Shown here: positions 27,345 to 36,570 of the stretch, piece after piece
Layout of the letters: every line of letters starts with the position of its first letter
Position numbering within the stretch: the first letter of the stretch is position 1
Assembly (NCBI RefSeq): GCF_016616885.1
Contig: NZ_CP067102.1
Location: 186,001 to 250,000 of the forward strand
Source of the DNA: Bradyrhizobium diazoefficiens
Lineage (GTDB): Bacteria > Pseudomonadota > Alphaproteobacteria > Rhizobiales > Xanthobacteraceae
DNA: 64,000 nt
Direction of reading: 5' to 3'
The notes under the pieces: generated by a model
The model's database searches: none
Seen by the model: the letters and a program-made list of their open reading frames with translations, nothing else
What the model was told of the DNA's origin: nothing
Translations under genes and position numbers: made by a program

Positions 27345-27884
27345 ATTCGCCGTCCCAATAGAGCCCCGGCCCCTGCCGCCAAAGACGGGCCGCGCATCAA
27401 TGATGATATTCGAAATGCGCAGATCCAGCTGATCGATCAGACCGGTGACAACAAAGGCACCGTCGAGACGATGCTTGCCATCAAGATGGCGCAGGACGCT
27501 GGCATGGATCTCGTCGAGATTTCGCCAAATGTCAGCCCTCCCGTCTGCAAGATCATGGACTACGGGAAGTATAAGTATTCCGCCCAGAAGAAAGCCGCCG
27601 AAGCCCGCAAGCGTCAGAAGACCGTCGAGATCAAGGAGATCAAGCTCCGCCCGATGATCGACGATCACGACTATGACGTGAAGATGCGCGCGATGTTGCG
27701 GTTTTTCGAAGAGGGCGACAAGGTCAAGATCACCCTGCGCTATCGAGGCCGCGAAATGGCGCACCAGGAGATCGGCACCAAGCTGCTGGACAAGATCAAG
27801 ACCGACGTCGCCGAGCTCGCCAAGGTCGAGCAGGACGCCCGGTTCGAGGGCCGTCAGGTCGTCATGGTGCTGGCGCCGCGCTGA
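27345..27884 (+). CDS. infC: translation initiation factor IF-3 (ATT start)
   Basis: This 179-aa protein has the N-domain ([17 protein letters not shown]), the linker and the C-domain ([17 protein letters not shown] ... [14 protein letters not shown]). The start is an ATT codon at 27345 with GGAG at 27333-27336, eight bases upstream. This gives the normal length of about 180 residues, whereas the nearest canonical starts would add a long unrelated leader. ATT starts in infC let IF-3 limit its own translation, because IF-3 discriminates against non-standard starts. It precedes rpmI and rplT, as in most bacteria, but here a terminator and a reverse-strand gene lie between. Confidence 0.95.
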   Translation: MRRPNRAPAPAAKDGPRINDDIRNAQIQLIDQTGDNKGTVETMLAIKMAQDAGMDLVEISPNVSPPVCKIMDYGKYKYSAQKKAAEARKRQKTVEIKEIKLRPMIDDHDYDVKMRAMLRFFEEGDKVKITLRYRGREMAHQEIGTKLLDKIKTDVAELAKVEQDARFEGRQVVMVLAPR

Positions 27885-27913
27885 CACCGGGTCACTGCGG
27901 GACTTAAGAATTC

Positions 27914-27952
27914 AACGGCCCGTCCGGATTGTCCGGCGGGCCGTTTCGTTTT
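27914..27952 (+). terminator. Rho-independent terminator of infC
   Basis: AACGGCCCG (27914-27922) pairs with CGGGCCGTT (27937-27945), with a smaller inner stem, and is followed by TTCGTTTT. The converging secreted-protein gene ends at the same place, so the element may serve both strands. Confidence 0.8.
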
Positions 27953-28356
27953 CAGCTCCGTGTCGCCTGCCAGGTGCCGCTGCACTGGTCGCCGGAGATG
28001 ATGCCCCTCCAGGAGCCTCCACCCGCCGCGCTGCCGAGCCGGCCGCCGCCGCTGGCATGGGAGGCGCCGACCGACACCTGGACCGCAACAGCTCCGCGGC
28101 GATTGACTCTGCCCGACACCCGGCCACCGCCGGCGGACGACACCCGACCGCCAGTGACAGTGAAGGGAACGCTGTAGCCCGAGCTGCAATTGCCGCGGGT
28201 GGTGGCGAAGGTGACGTTCCAGACGCCGTCATAGCCGCCGATGCGGGCATCGGCGGTGGAAGGCAGCGCGGCCGTGGCAAGCGCCGCCAGCAGCGCCAGA
28301 CGGTATGGGTGGGTGATGATGGACAAAGGGGAGGACGATAGGGAGAAATGGGCCAT
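27952..28356 (-). CDS. hypothetical secreted protein, Gly/Ser-rich
   Basis: This 134-aa protein has a typical Sec signal peptide: a basic start, the hydrophobic LALLAALATAAL, and a predicted cut after ADA. The mature part starts IGGYDGVWNVTF, contains two Cys (in GNCSSGY and GDQCSGTW) that could form a disulfide, and has a Gly/Ser/Arg-rich middle. The ATG at 28356 is preferred because AGGA lies six bases upstream. No function is known to me. It lies between infC and rpmI on the opposite strand. Confidence 0.72.
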   Translation of the reverse strand: MAHFSLSSSPLSIITHPYRLALLAALATAALPSTADARIGGYDGVWNVTFATTRGNCSSGYSVPFTVTGGRVSSAGGGRVSGRVNRRGAVAVQVSVGASHASGGGRLGSAAGGGSWRGIISGDQCSGTWQATRS

Positions 28357-28629
28357 TTTGGTCCTGCTTCGGCGACACGATTTGGACGGACATGGTAACA
28401 ACCGAATAGTCGGCGGCCACGTTCCGACGGTTCATCGTTGCCAATTCGCACGTCCTCTGTCATAAGGCCGACCTTCATCGCCCGGCTGATTAAGGGCTGC
28501 CGTGGCGGTGTTTCGTGCGGGTTTCGCGCTAGTTTGCAAAAACCTGAGCACAATCAACGCTCTAACGAGCATTTTAGACGGCCGGCCGCCTTCGCAGGCG
28601 GCATTCTGTTGTGGCCAGAGGAGAGCAAA

Positions 28630-28830
28630 ATGCCCAAGCTGAAGACCAAATCGGGCGCTAAAAAGCGCTTCAAGGTGACTGCCACCGGCAAAGTGATGTT
28701 CGCTCATCGCAGCAAGCGTCACGGCATGATCAAGCGGACGAAGAAGCAAATCCGTCAGCTTCGCGGCACCGCTGTGCTGTTCAAGACCGACGGCGACAAC
28801 GTCAAGAAGTACTTCTTGCCGAACGCCTGA
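28630..28830 (+). CDS. rpmI: 50S ribosomal protein L35
   Basis: This 66-aa, very basic protein starts [17 protein letters not shown] and has the [12 protein letters not shown] segment of bacterial L35. The start has AGGAG at 28619-28623, six bases upstream. It is followed 80 bases later by rplT, forming the conserved L35-L20 pair. A small GC-rich hairpin (GCCGCC/GGCGGC) lies in its leader at 28585-28602. Autogenous control by L20 is known in other bacteria but is not shown here. Confidence 0.97.
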   Translation: MPKLKTKSGAKKRFKVTATGKVMFAHRSKRHGMIKRTKKQIRQLRGTAVLFKTDGDNVKKYFLPNA

Positions 28831-28910
28831 TCGCGTCCACGATCATTGCCATCTCTGCCGCGACGTTCGCGGCAATCCTAAACCTAAGTCATCTCTGAAG
28901 GATATTTGTC

Positions 28911-29270
28911 ATGTCTCGCGTCAAACGCGGTGTGACCGCCCACGCCAAGCACAAGAAAGTCTACAAGGCCGCCAAGGGCTTCTATGGCCGCCGCAAGAAC
29001 ACCATCCGCGCCGCCAAGCCGGCCGTGGAGAAGGCCCAGCAATACGCTTTCCGTGACCGCAAGCGTAAGAAGCGCACCTTCCGCGCGCTCTGGATCCAGC
29101 GTCTCAACGCTGCCGTCCGTCCGTTCGGCCTGACCTACAGCCGATTTATCGACGGTCTCGCCAAGTCGGGCATTACCGTGGACCGCAAGGTGCTGTCGGA
29201 TCTCGCGATCCACGAGCCCGCGTCGTTCCAGGCGATCGCCGAGAAGGCCAAAGCTGCGCTCGCAGCCTAA
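28911..29270 (+). CDS. rplT: 50S ribosomal protein L20
   Basis: This 119-aa basic protein starts [17 protein letters not shown] and contains the family signature around [19 protein letters not shown]. It binds 23S rRNA early in large-subunit assembly and is an autogenous repressor in several bacteria. The length is normal. It forms an operon with rpmI. The next gene converges and nearly touches it. Confidence 0.97.
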   Translation: MSRVKRGVTAHAKHKKVYKAAKGFYGRRKNTIRAAKPAVEKAQQYAFRDRKRKKRTFRALWIQRLNAAVRPFGLTYSRFIDGLAKSGITVDRKVLSDLAIHEPASFQAIAEKAKAALAA

Positions 29271-29278
29271 GGCTTGCG

Positions 29279-29692
29279 CTAGCGGGCCTTCTGGCCCGCA
29301 GCCCTCAGCGCGCGTTGCGAGTAACGCTGGGCGACCTCCGCCCGGCAGAATGCCGTGAACGAGAGATACATGGTGCCGGACTTGTTCCGGTACTTGCCAT
29401 CGCATACGCGCATCTCGCGTTTGTAGGCTTGCGTCTGCGCGGCGTTGAGGCGGGACTTGAAGTCCGCCTCGCATTTCTTTTCGACGGCAGCACCGAGCTC
29501 GACATCGCCGCTCGCGGTCAGTTCGCAATCCCTGAAGACCTTCATCGCGCTTTCGCAGCCCTTCTGGGCGCTGATGGTGTCGGCGACCTCGTTCAACGCC
29601 ATGGATTTGTCCATGCAGACCATGGCGCGCGCCGGGTGGCCTCTGACCGACAGCACGACCGCGACAACGGCCAGGCAGCATTTCGAAAGCAT
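29279..29692 (-). CDS. small secreted Cys-containing protein
   Basis: This 137-aa protein has a signal peptide (MLSKCCLAVVAVVLSV, cut probably after ARA). The mature part carries six Cys (VCMDK, KGCES, RDCEL, KKCEA, RVCDG, AFCRA), suggesting an oxidised periplasmic protein. Its helical Lys/Gln/Tyr pattern vaguely recalls DUF1311/LprI-like lysozyme inhibitors, but I cannot confirm that. The ATG at 29692 has GAGGAG eight bases upstream. Its last codons coincide with a hairpin behind rplT. Confidence 0.7.
   Translation of the reverse strand: MLSKCCLAVVAVVLSVRGHPARAMVCMDKSMALNEVADTISAQKGCESAMKVFRDCELTASGDVELGAAVEKKCEADFKSRLNAAQTQAYKREMRVCDGKYRNKSGTMYLSFTAFCRAEVAQRYSQRALRAAGQKAR
29282..29299. terminator. 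hairpin at the rplT end
   Basis: GCGGGCC and GGCCCGC pair around TTCT, 12 bases after the rplT stop. There is no T-run. The arms also encode the last residues of the converging gene, so it might be coding sequence only. Confidence 0.45.
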
Positions 29693-29843
29693 CGCAAAGG
29701 TCTCCTCGTATCCCCCTTGGTGCCCGGCCCCCGCGCGAGGTTCAACCCAGCTGGTCCTATGCCCGAAATGACCGGCTTTTTGCTTGACGCTACCGCCTTC
29801 GGGCGGCGACAACCCAGCCGAATTTGGCAGCAAGGATTTGACT

Positions 29844-30926
29844 GTGTCCGACCTCGCAACGCTCGAAACATCGATCCTCGACCAGATCGCCGCCGCCGGC
29901 GATGAAGCCGCGCTCGAAGCGGTGCGCGTCGCGGCCCTCGGCAAGAAGGGCTCGATCTCGGCGCTGCTTGCCACGCTCGGCAAGATGTCGCCCGACGAGC
30001 GCAAGTCGCAAGGCGCGGCGATCAACCAGGCCAAGGACAAGGTCGCCGAGGCGCTCGCCGCACGTCGCGATCTGCTGAAGTCCGCAGCGCTCGATGCGCG
30101 GCTGGCGTCCGAGACCATCGACGTCACCTTGCCGCTGCGCGATGCGCAGGCGGAGGCCGGCCGTATCCATCCGCTGAGCCAGGTGTGGGACGAGCTGACC
30201 ACGATCTTCGCCGACATGGGATTCTCGGTCGCCGAAGGCCCCGACATCGAGACCGACGACTACAACTTCACCAAGCTCAACTTCCCGGAAGGCCATCCGG
30301 CGCGCGAGATGCACGACACGTTCTTCTTCCATCCGAAGGAGGACGGCTCGCGCATGCTGCTGCGAACCCACACCTCGCCGGTGCAGGTGCGCACCATGCT
30401 GAGCCAGAAGCCGCCGATCCGCGTGATCTGCCCGGGCCGCACCTACCGCATCGATTCGGACGCGACCCACACGCCGCAATTCCACCAGGTCGAAGGGCTC
30501 GTCATCGACAAGCATTCGCATCTCGGCCACCTCAAATGGATCCTGCACGAGTTCTGCAAGGCGTTCTTCGAGGTCGACCACATCAACATGCGTTTCCGTC
30601 CCTCGTTCTTCCCGTTCACCGAGCCGTCGCTGGAAGTCGACTTGCAGTGCCGCCGCGACAAGAACGAGATCCGCTTCGGCGAGGGCGAGGATTGGATGGA
30701 GATTCTCGGCTGCGGCATGGTGCACCCGAACGTGCTGCGCGCCTGCGGCATCGATCCCGACGAGTACCAGGGCTTTGCCTGGGGCATGGGCATCGACCGC
30801 ATCGCCATGCTGAAATACGGCATCGCCGATCTGCGCCAGCTGTTCGACAGCGACGTCCGCTGGCTCAACCATTACGGCTTCAAGCCGCTCGAAGTGCCGA
30901 CACTCGCGGGAGGGCTGAGCTCGTGA
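29844..30926 (+). CDS. pheS: phenylalanine--tRNA ligase alpha subunit
   Basis: This 360-aa class II synthetase subunit charges tRNA-Phe as an alpha2-beta2 tetramer with PheT. The N-terminal coiled coil comes first. Motif 2 ([19 protein letters not shown]) and motif 3 ([14 protein letters not shown]) follow, with LHEFCKAFF and [14 protein letters not shown] between them. The GTG at 29844 is chosen because AAGGA lies seven bases upstream and the resulting protein starts at the normal place. The stop overlaps a following ATG (TGATG), which opens the DUF559 reading frame. Confidence 0.97.
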   Translation: MSDLATLETSILDQIAAAGDEAALEAVRVAALGKKGSISALLATLGKMSPDERKSQGAAINQAKDKVAEALAARRDLLKSAALDARLASETIDVTLPLRDAQAEAGRIHPLSQVWDELTTIFADMGFSVAEGPDIETDDYNFTKLNFPEGHPAREMHDTFFFHPKEDGSRMLLRTHTSPVQVRTMLSQKPPIRVICPGRTYRIDSDATHTPQFHQVEGLVIDKHSHLGHLKWILHEFCKAFFEVDHINMRFRPSFFPFTEPSLEVDLQCRRDKNEIRFGEGEDWMEILGCGMVHPNVLRACGIDPDEYQGFAWGMGIDRIAMLKYGIADLRQLFDSDVRWLNHYGFKPLEVPTLAGGLSS

Positions 30927-30995
30927 TGCTCGCTCTCAATGAAGGGCTTGCGAAAGCTCTCTCTGTTCCCTTCGTGGAGAGAACCCTCTCCCTGA

Positions 30996-31019
30996 CCCTC
31001 CCCCGCAAGCGGGGGAGGG
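30996..31019. repeat. palindromic repeat behind pheS
   Basis: CCCTCCCCCGC and GCGGGGGAGGG pair around AA. It belongs to the same family as 31090-31113 and 31536-31559, and the three copies surround the DUF559 gene. Confidence 0.8.
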
Positions 31020-31089
31020 AATGGATGGAGCGACTGCATGGCGTTGATGTCATGGGCACCTATTCTCTAGCCGCCCGACAGGTCGGACT

Positions 31090-31113
31090 CCCTCCCCCGC
31101 CTGCGGGGGAGGG
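31090..31113. repeat. palindromic repeat before the DUF559 gene
   Basis: CCCTCCCCCGC and GCGGGGGAGGG arms flank CT, immediately upstream of the probable start of the DUF559 gene. Confidence 0.8.
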
Positions 31114-31135
31114 TTGGGGTGAGGGTTCCTCCGCA

Positions 31136-31594
31136 ATGGGGCTGCCGATGGTCGATCCCAAGCATCCAGACTGGAAAGTGCCGGCTAAGCTACGAGCCAA
31201 TGCGCGCGCGCTGAGGCGCAACTCAACCGACGCCGAGCGTATCCTCTGGTCGGAGCTCCGCGCAGGCCAATTGAGCGGCATGGTTTTCCGCCGCCAAGTG
31301 CCGATCGAGCGCTACGTCGCCGATTTCATCTGCCATGCGGCCAAGCTCGTCATCGAACTCGATGGCGGCCAACACTTCTCGGACGAAGGCGAGCGCGCCG
31401 ATGCGCGTCGCTCTGCTGCAATCGAAGCAAAGGGCTTCAAGGTGCTCCGCTTCAGCAATCGCGATGTCATGACCAATCGTGGCGGTGTTCTCGAAACAAT
31501 CGCGACTGCCGTCGCGGAGAGAGCCCCCACCCCAGCCCTCCCCCGCAAGCGGGAGAGGGAGCAGACCGTCTCCGTGGAGAAAAAGCAGCCATGA
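31136..31594 (+). CDS. DUF559 endonuclease-like protein between pheS and pheT
   Basis: The conserved part runs from [19 protein letters not shown] through [15 protein letters not shown] and [11 protein letters not shown] to [13 protein letters not shown]. This is the DUF559 domain, a Vsr-related PD-(D/E)XK fold; the Asp/Glu-x-Asp in IELDGGQH fits the catalytic core. The open frame reaches back to an ATG at 30926 overlapping the pheS stop, but the first 70 residues of that frame are translated palindromic repeat. Starts at 31136 or 31148 are more likely. The C-terminal LPRKRER is also repeat-encoded. The stop overlaps the pheT start (ATGA). Its job is unknown; it looks like an insertion into the pheST operon. 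Confidence 0.8.
   Translation: MGLPMVDPKHPDWKVPAKLRANARALRRNSTDAERILWSELRAGQLSGMVFRRQVPIERYVADFICHAAKLVIELDGGQHFSDEGERADARRSAAIEAKGFKVLRFSNRDVMTNRGGVLETIATAVAERAPTPALPRKREREQTVSVEKKQP
31536..31559. repeat. palindromic repeat inside the 3' end of the DUF559 gene
   Basis: CCCTCCCCCGC and GCGGGAGAGGG pair with one mismatch. The repeat is read through as protein (ALPRKRER). Confidence 0.75.
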
Positions 31595-33999
31595 AATTCA
31601 CCCTCTCCTGGCTGAAGGATCATCTCGAGACCGACGAGCCGTTGGAAAAGCTTGCCGACAAGCTCACCATGATTGGGCTCGAGGTTGAGAACATCGAGGA
31701 CAAGGCGAAGGCGCTCAAGCCTTTCACCATCGCGAAGGTGATTTCGGCCGAGCAGCATCCGAACGCGGATCGCCTGCGCGTCTGCATGGTCGACACCGGT
31801 GACGGTGGCGCGCCGGTGCAGGTCGTGTGCGGCGCGCCGAATGCGCGCGCAGGGCTCGTGAGCGTGTTCTCGCCGCCCGGCACCTACATTCCCGGCAAGG
31901 ACATCACGCTCGGTGTCGGCACCATCCGCGGCGTCGAGAGCCGCGGCATGCTATGCTCGGCGGCCGAGCTTCAGATCTCCAACGACCATGACGGCATCAT
32001 GGAATTGCCGGGGGACGCACCTGTTGGCGCCGGTTATGCCGAATGGGCCGCGCTTGGCGATCCCGTGATCGAGATCAACCTGACGCCGAACCGGCAGGAT
32101 TGCACCGGCGTGCACGGCATCGCGCGCGACCTCGCCGCCGCCGACATGGGCAAGTTCAAAGACCCCTCGATCAAGCCGATCAAGGGCGAATTCCCGTGTC
32201 CCGTGAAGGTCACGGTCGAGGACGCTGCGCTGTGTCCTGGTTTTGCGCTGCGCCTCGTGCGCGGCGTGAAGAACGGCCCGTCGCCGGAATGGCTGCAAAA
32301 GCGGCTGACCGCGATCGGGCTGCGTCCGATCAACGCGCTGGTCGACATCACCAACTTCATGACCTACGACCGCGCGCGTCCGCTGCACGTGTTCGACGCC
32401 AAGAAGGTGGTGGGCAATCTCGTGGTGCGCCGCGCCCGCGACGGCGAGGCGCTACTCGCGCTCGACGGCCGCGCCTACAATCTCGATCCCTCGATCTGCG
32501 TGATCGCGGACCAGCACGGCGTCGAATCGCTCGCCGGCATCATGGGCGGCGAAGCCTCGGGCTGCGACGAGAACACCACCGACGTGCTGATCGAATCGGC
32601 GCTGTGGAACGAGATCAACATCGCCCAGACCGGCCGCAAGCTCGGCATCAATTCGGATGCGCGCTACCGCTTCGAACGCGGCGTCGATCCGGCCTTCATG
32701 GTGCCCGGGCTGGAGCTCGCCACCAAGCTGGTGATGGAGCTGTGCGGCGGTACGCCGTCCGAGAACGTCGTCGTGGGCAAAACGTTCGGCGACGATCGCG
32801 TGATCGATTTCCCACTCACCGAGGTCAAGCGTCTCTCCGGCATCGAGGTGCCGCAGGTCGAGATGAAGCTCATCCTGACCCGTCTCGGCTTCATGATGGC
32901 GGGGCCCGGCCCTGTGGTGAAGGTCGCGGTGCCGTCGTGGCGCTCCGACGTGCACGGCAAGGCCGACATCGTCGAGGAGGTCGTCCGCATCTACGGCGTC
33001 GACAAGGTGCCGATGACGCCGTTCGAGCGCGGCGAGGACGCGCGCAAGGCCGTGCTGACGCCGCTGCAGCTTCGCAGCCGCCGCGCGCGGCGCTCGCTCG
33101 CGAGCCGCGGCATGGTCGAGGCGGTGACGTGGTCGTTCATCACAAAACCTGCGGCACAATTGTTCGGCGGTGGCCGGCGTGAGCTCGAGGTCGCCAATCC
33201 GATCGCCGCTGATCTTTCCGACATGCGGCCGAGCCTGTTGCCGGGCCTGGTCGCAGCCGCACAGGCCAACGCCGATCGCGGTTTTGGCGACGTCGTGCTG
33301 TTCGAGGTCGGTCAGGTGTTCAGGGGCGATCGCCCGCAGGATCAGTTCATGGCCGCGAGCGGCGTGCGCCGCGGCCTTGCGTCGTCGGACGGATTGGGAC
33401 GGCACTGGTCGGCCTCGGCGCAGGCCAATGTCTTCGACGCCAAGGCCGATGCGCTCGCGGTGCTGGCCGCCGCCGGCGCGCCGATGCAGGCGCTCCAGAT
33501 CGTCGCCGGCGGTCCCGCCTGGCTGCATCCAGGCCGCTCCGGCACGATCCAGATCGGACCGCAGAACGTGCTCGGCCATTTCGGCGAGATGCATCCGCGC
33601 GCGCTGGAGGCGCTCGGCGCCGACGGCCCGCTTGTTGTGTTCGAGGTGATTCTCGACCGGATTCCGGAGGCCAAGAAGAAGCCGACCCGTGCCAAGCCGC
33701 TCATTGAGCTGTCGGCATTCCAGCCGGTGTCGCGCGACTTCGCCTTCATCGTCGATCGCACCGTGAAGGCCGGCGACATCGTGCGCGCGGCGGTAAGCGT
33801 CGACAAGAAGCTGATCACCGGTGTCAACGTCTTCGACGTCTATGAAGGCAAGGGCATCGACGACGGCAGGAAGTCGATCGGCATCGCGGTGACGATCCAG
33901 CCGCGCGAGAAGACGCTGACCGATCAGGAGATCGAGGCCGTCGCTGCAAAGATCGTGGCGGAGGTCACGAAGAAGACCGGCGGCACGTTGAGAGCATGA
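31591..33999 (+). CDS. pheT: phenylalanine--tRNA ligase beta subunit
   Basis: This 802-aa protein has the full set of domains. An N-terminal EMAP/OB tRNA-binding domain ([20 protein letters not shown]) is followed by the B3/B4 editing domain with [15 protein letters not shown]. Next come B5 and the class II-like core, and last the C-terminal ferredoxin-fold anticodon-binding domain ([13 protein letters not shown] ... [20 protein letters not shown]). It overlaps the preceding DUF559 gene by 4 nt, so it may depend on it for coupled translation. Length is normal for the family. Confidence 0.97.
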   Translation: MKFTLSWLKDHLETDEPLEKLADKLTMIGLEVENIEDKAKALKPFTIAKVISAEQHPNADRLRVCMVDTGDGGAPVQVVCGAPNARAGLVSVFSPPGTYIPGKDITLGVGTIRGVESRGMLCSAAELQISNDHDGIMELPGDAPVGAGYAEWAALGDPVIEINLTPNRQDCTGVHGIARDLAAADMGKFKDPSIKPIKGEFPCPVKVTVEDAALCPGFALRLVRGVKNGPSPEWLQKRLTAIGLRPINALVDITNFMTYDRARPLHVFDAKKVVGNLVVRRARDGEALLALDGRAYNLDPSICVIADQHGVESLAGIMGGEASGCDENTTDVLIESALWNEINIAQTGRKLGINSDARYRFERGVDPAFMVPGLELATKLVMELCGGTPSENVVVGKTFGDDRVIDFPLTEVKRLSGIEVPQVEMKLILTRLGFMMAGPGPVVKVAVPSWRSDVHGKADIVEEVVRIYGVDKVPMTPFERGEDARKAVLTPLQLRSRRARRSLASRGMVEAVTWSFITKPAAQLFGGGRRELEVANPIAADLSDMRPSLLPGLVAAAQANADRGFGDVVLFEVGQVFRGDRPQDQFMAASGVRRGLASSDGLGRHWSASAQANVFDAKADALAVLAAAGAPMQALQIVAGGPAWLHPGRSGTIQIGPQNVLGHFGEMHPRALEALGADGPLVVFEVILDRIPEAKKKPTRAKPLIELSAFQPVSRDFAFIVDRTVKAGDIVRAAVSVDKKLITGVNVFDVYEGKGIDDGRKSIGIAVTIQPREKTLTDQEIEAVAAKIVAEVTKKTGGTLRA

Positions 34000-34045
34000 T
34001 GCCGAAAAGCGTGAAGCGGTTTTCGGACAGCATCATGCTCCAGAA
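33990..34045. repeat. GCATGATGC-type palindromic repeat
   Basis: GAGCATGATGCCGAAAAGCGTGAAGCGGTTTTCGG is followed by the mirrored CAGCATCATGCTC. The two ends and the AAAA/TTTT inner arms pair. A second member lies at 49143-49198. Confidence 0.8.
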
Positions 34046-34054
34046 TCATCAAGC

Positions 34055-34825
34055 ATGACCTTCGCGGATTTCCTTCCGAAGGACGTCAGTCTCACAATTG
34101 CGATGGCGCTTTGCGCCATCGCTTTCGTTTCGGGGACCGCGCGCGGCTTTTCCGGCTTTGGCTCAGCGCTGATCTTCATGCCGTTGGCGAGCAGCGTCGC
34201 GGCGCCGCGGCTGGTTGCGGCACTGCTCCTCGTCATCGATTTCGTCGCGGCCGCGCCGCTTTTGCCTGACGCGTGGCGGAAGGCGGACCGCAAGGCCACC
34301 GCCGTGATCGTGCTGGGCGCGCTGGTCGGGGTGCCCGTCGGCACTTATTTTTTGAGCGTGCTCGAGCCCGTCACCACGCGCTGGATCATCTCCTGCTTCG
34401 TAACCGCGCTGCTTCTGTTGCTGCTGTCGGGCTGGCGTTATCGCGGCAAGGACCATGCCTGGCTCTCGGTCGGCATCGGCGGCCTCTCCGGCTTCTGCAG
34501 CGGTCTGGCGCAGACCGGCGGGCCGCCGATCGTCGGCTACTGGCTTGGCCGCCCCATCGCCCCGATCGTGGCGCGCGCCAACATCGTCTTGTTTTTCGGC
34601 GCGTCGGACTGCTTCTCGATGGTCAGCTATGCCACCACCGGATTGATTTCCCGCGAATCGCTCTTGCTGTCGCTGATCGTCGGCCCGGTCTATGCGATCG
34701 GGGTCGCTTTCGGCGTATCGCTGTTCGGCCGCGCCAGCGAAACGATATTCCGCGGCATCTGCTACGCGCTGATCGCGATGGCGGTGATCGCGGGGCTGCC
34801 GGTGCTGGACGGAGTGTTACGCTGA
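34055..34825 (+). CDS. TSUP-family (TauE/SafE) membrane transporter
   Basis: This 256-aa protein has about eight hydrophobic segments. It carries the family's first repeat start (GTARGFSGFGSALIFMPL) and second repeat start (GGLSGFCSGLAQTGGPPIVGYWL), the pseudo-symmetric hallmark of TSUP proteins. These move sulfonates, sulfite or small organic anions across the inner membrane. The substrate cannot be deduced and no neighbour helps: pheT lies upstream and a palindromic repeat follows. Confidence 0.85.
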   Translation: MTFADFLPKDVSLTIAMALCAIAFVSGTARGFSGFGSALIFMPLASSVAAPRLVAALLLVIDFVAAAPLLPDAWRKADRKATAVIVLGALVGVPVGTYFLSVLEPVTTRWIISCFVTALLLLLLSGWRYRGKDHAWLSVGIGGLSGFCSGLAQTGGPPIVGYWLGRPIAPIVARANIVLFFGASDCFSMVSYATTGLISRESLLLSLIVGPVYAIGVAFGVSLFGRASETIFRGICYALIAMAVIAGLPVLDGVLR

Positions 34826-34834
34826 ACCGTCCCG

Positions 34835-34986
34835 AGTCGTCCTGGCGAAAGCCAGGACCCATTACCCCGGTCAGCTATTGTAGCGCGAGGCTACAACCAC
34901 GAATCGTCGCCAGACTACTTCCTGGGGTAATGGGTCCTGGATCTACGCTCCGCTTCGCTGCGCTTGTCCAGGACGACGAGAAGACT
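34835..34986. repeat. dispersed inverted repeat, GTCCTGG-rich
   Basis: TCGTCCTGGCGAAAGCCAGGACCCATTACC at the left end is mirrored by GGTAATGGGTCCTGG and GTCCAGGACGACGA at the right end. A related sequence appears at the right edge of the window. It fills the gap between two convergent genes. Confidence 0.8.
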
Positions 34987-34994
34987 TAGTTGCC

Positions 34995-36383
34995 TCACTG
35001 CCGCGGCGCGCGGCGCTTCTTAGTCGATTGCGTCGGCACCTCGGCCGGCTCATCCTTAAGCGCTCCGATCTTGCGGAGCGCGGCGTCCGCGGCGCGCTCG
35101 CCGCTTTCCCAGGCGCCATCGACCGTGCCCCAAAGCGTCTCGTGCGTGGCTTCGCCGGCGAGGAACATGTTGCCGACCGGCTCGGTCAAGACTTTTCGCG
35201 AGAGCTGCCCGCCTGGCGAGGCCGCCGACATCGCGCCCATGACATAAGGCGAGGCGTTCCAGCGCGTCGCAGCGGTCTTTTGCACATTGGCCGCCGCCTC
35301 GCTGCCGAACAATTTCGATATCCATTCTTTCGCGAAGGCCGCCATCGCCTTCTCGCCCTGCCCCGAGAGATCGCGGCCGAACGAGCCGCAGACGTCGATC
35401 GAGCACAGCGACGAGCCACCGATATTGGCAAACATCAGCGCGGTGCGCGTCGAGTTGCTCTGTTCGATCAGGATGTCGTCGCGTGAAAGCCCGAGCGGAT
35501 TTCCCGGCAGTTGCAGCACGATGTGATCGTAGCTGCCAAGCGTGAGCTTTGACGCCGCGTCGAGCGTGCGCTTGGGGATATCGGGCGCGAACTTGATCGC
35601 CCCGCTCGTGAGCACATTGGTCGAGACCGTGATGATGGCGGCGCGCGCGGCGATCTTCCCACCCTGCGTCTCCACGCTGACGTCGCGATTGCTCCAGACG
35701 ATCCGGCTGGCCGGCGCCGAGAGTACGACCGGTGCCTGCTCGCCAAGCTTGGCGATCAGCGTGCCCAGACCCTGGCGGCAGGCGATCGGCGCATTGCGAT
35801 CCTGCGCACGCGCCTTGTCGATCGCCGACAGCTCTTTGAGATCCTTGCCGGCAAAACTCGCACCGAGCACGAATTCGGCCGCGCCCGCCCAGTCGCCGAG
35901 ATCTTTTGGCAGGACCGACGCGCATGAGGAATCGAGCTTGCCGCGCGCGGCCTCGTCGATGGAACGATTGGCGCGCACCAGCGCCGCGAGATACTCCTCG
36001 GTCTCGCCGGCGCGCGCGTTGCGGCGGCCGATGCGCATCTTCTGGCCCGACGGTGCAGGCGAAACATCGAGCCCGGCACTGCGCACAAGCCGGATCATCG
36101 GGTTGGTGTCGGGATTGTGCATCCAGCGCGCGCCACGATCGAACGGCACGTCGAAGGTTGTGCCGTCGGTGATGCAGCGCCCGCCGATTTGCGACGCCGC
36201 CTCCACCACCACGACCCTGCGATTGGCCGCCAGGACACGCCGCGCTGCAGCGATACCGGCCGCTCCCGCACCGATCACGACAATGTCAGCTTCGCGCGGC
36301 AAGGGCGCGCCGGTGGCGCCCAGGACCGGCATCGCGGCAAAGGCTGCCGACGCCGATAGGAAGCTGCGGCGCGTGATTGTCAT
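34995..36383 (-). CDS. Tat-exported flavin monoamine oxidase-like protein
   Basis: This 462-aa protein begins with a twin-arginine signal (TRRSFLSASAAFAAMPV), so it is probably folded with FAD and exported. It has the dinucleotide-binding motif DIVVIGAGAAGIAAA and the amine-oxidase GG motif region (EAASQIGGRCIT, FDRGARWMH). The C-terminal substrate/FAD contact is FLAGEATHETLWGTVDGAWESG. The ATG at 36383 is chosen because it places RR directly at the N-terminus. The substrate is probably an amine or polyamine but cannot be fixed. The C-terminal tail is Lys/Arg-rich. Confidence 0.88.
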   Translation of the reverse strand: MTITRRSFLSASAAFAAMPVLGATGAPLPREADIVVIGAGAAGIAAARRVLAANRRVVVVEAASQIGGRCITDGTTFDVPFDRGARWMHNPDTNPMIRLVRSAGLDVSPAPSGQKMRIGRRNARAGETEEYLAALVRANRSIDEAARGKLDSSCASVLPKDLGDWAGAAEFVLGASFAGKDLKELSAIDKARAQDRNAPIACRQGLGTLIAKLGEQAPVVLSAPASRIVWSNRDVSVETQGGKIAARAAIITVSTNVLTSGAIKFAPDIPKRTLDAASKLTLGSYDHIVLQLPGNPLGLSRDDILIEQSNSTRTALMFANIGGSSLCSIDVCGSFGRDLSGQGEKAMAAFAKEWISKLFGSEAAANVQKTAATRWNASPYVMGAMSAASPGGQLSRKVLTEPVGNMFLAGEATHETLWGTVDGAWESGERAADAALRKIGALKDEPAEVPTQSTKKRRAPRQ

Positions 36384-36570
36384 GTCATGGTTTCCGGAAA
36401 CTTGCGGCGAACGGGAACACCAGGCGAACTTTGCCGCATCTGATGTTGCGCAGCAACCATCATGGTGAATCAATCGTGCTTGAGCTCACAAAGCCATGAA
36501 CCGAATTGCAACAGGTTTGGACCATGATACAGATGGAAAAAAGACGGCCAGAAAGGCCCGGGGAGAGTTC

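Noticed and set aside
32043..33182. Long alternative open frames over pheT, copA, dnaK, dprE1 and other core genes
   Set aside because: High-GC genes give long shadow frames. These have Arg/Ala/Pro-rich composition and no domain, while the real frames carry clear family motifs.
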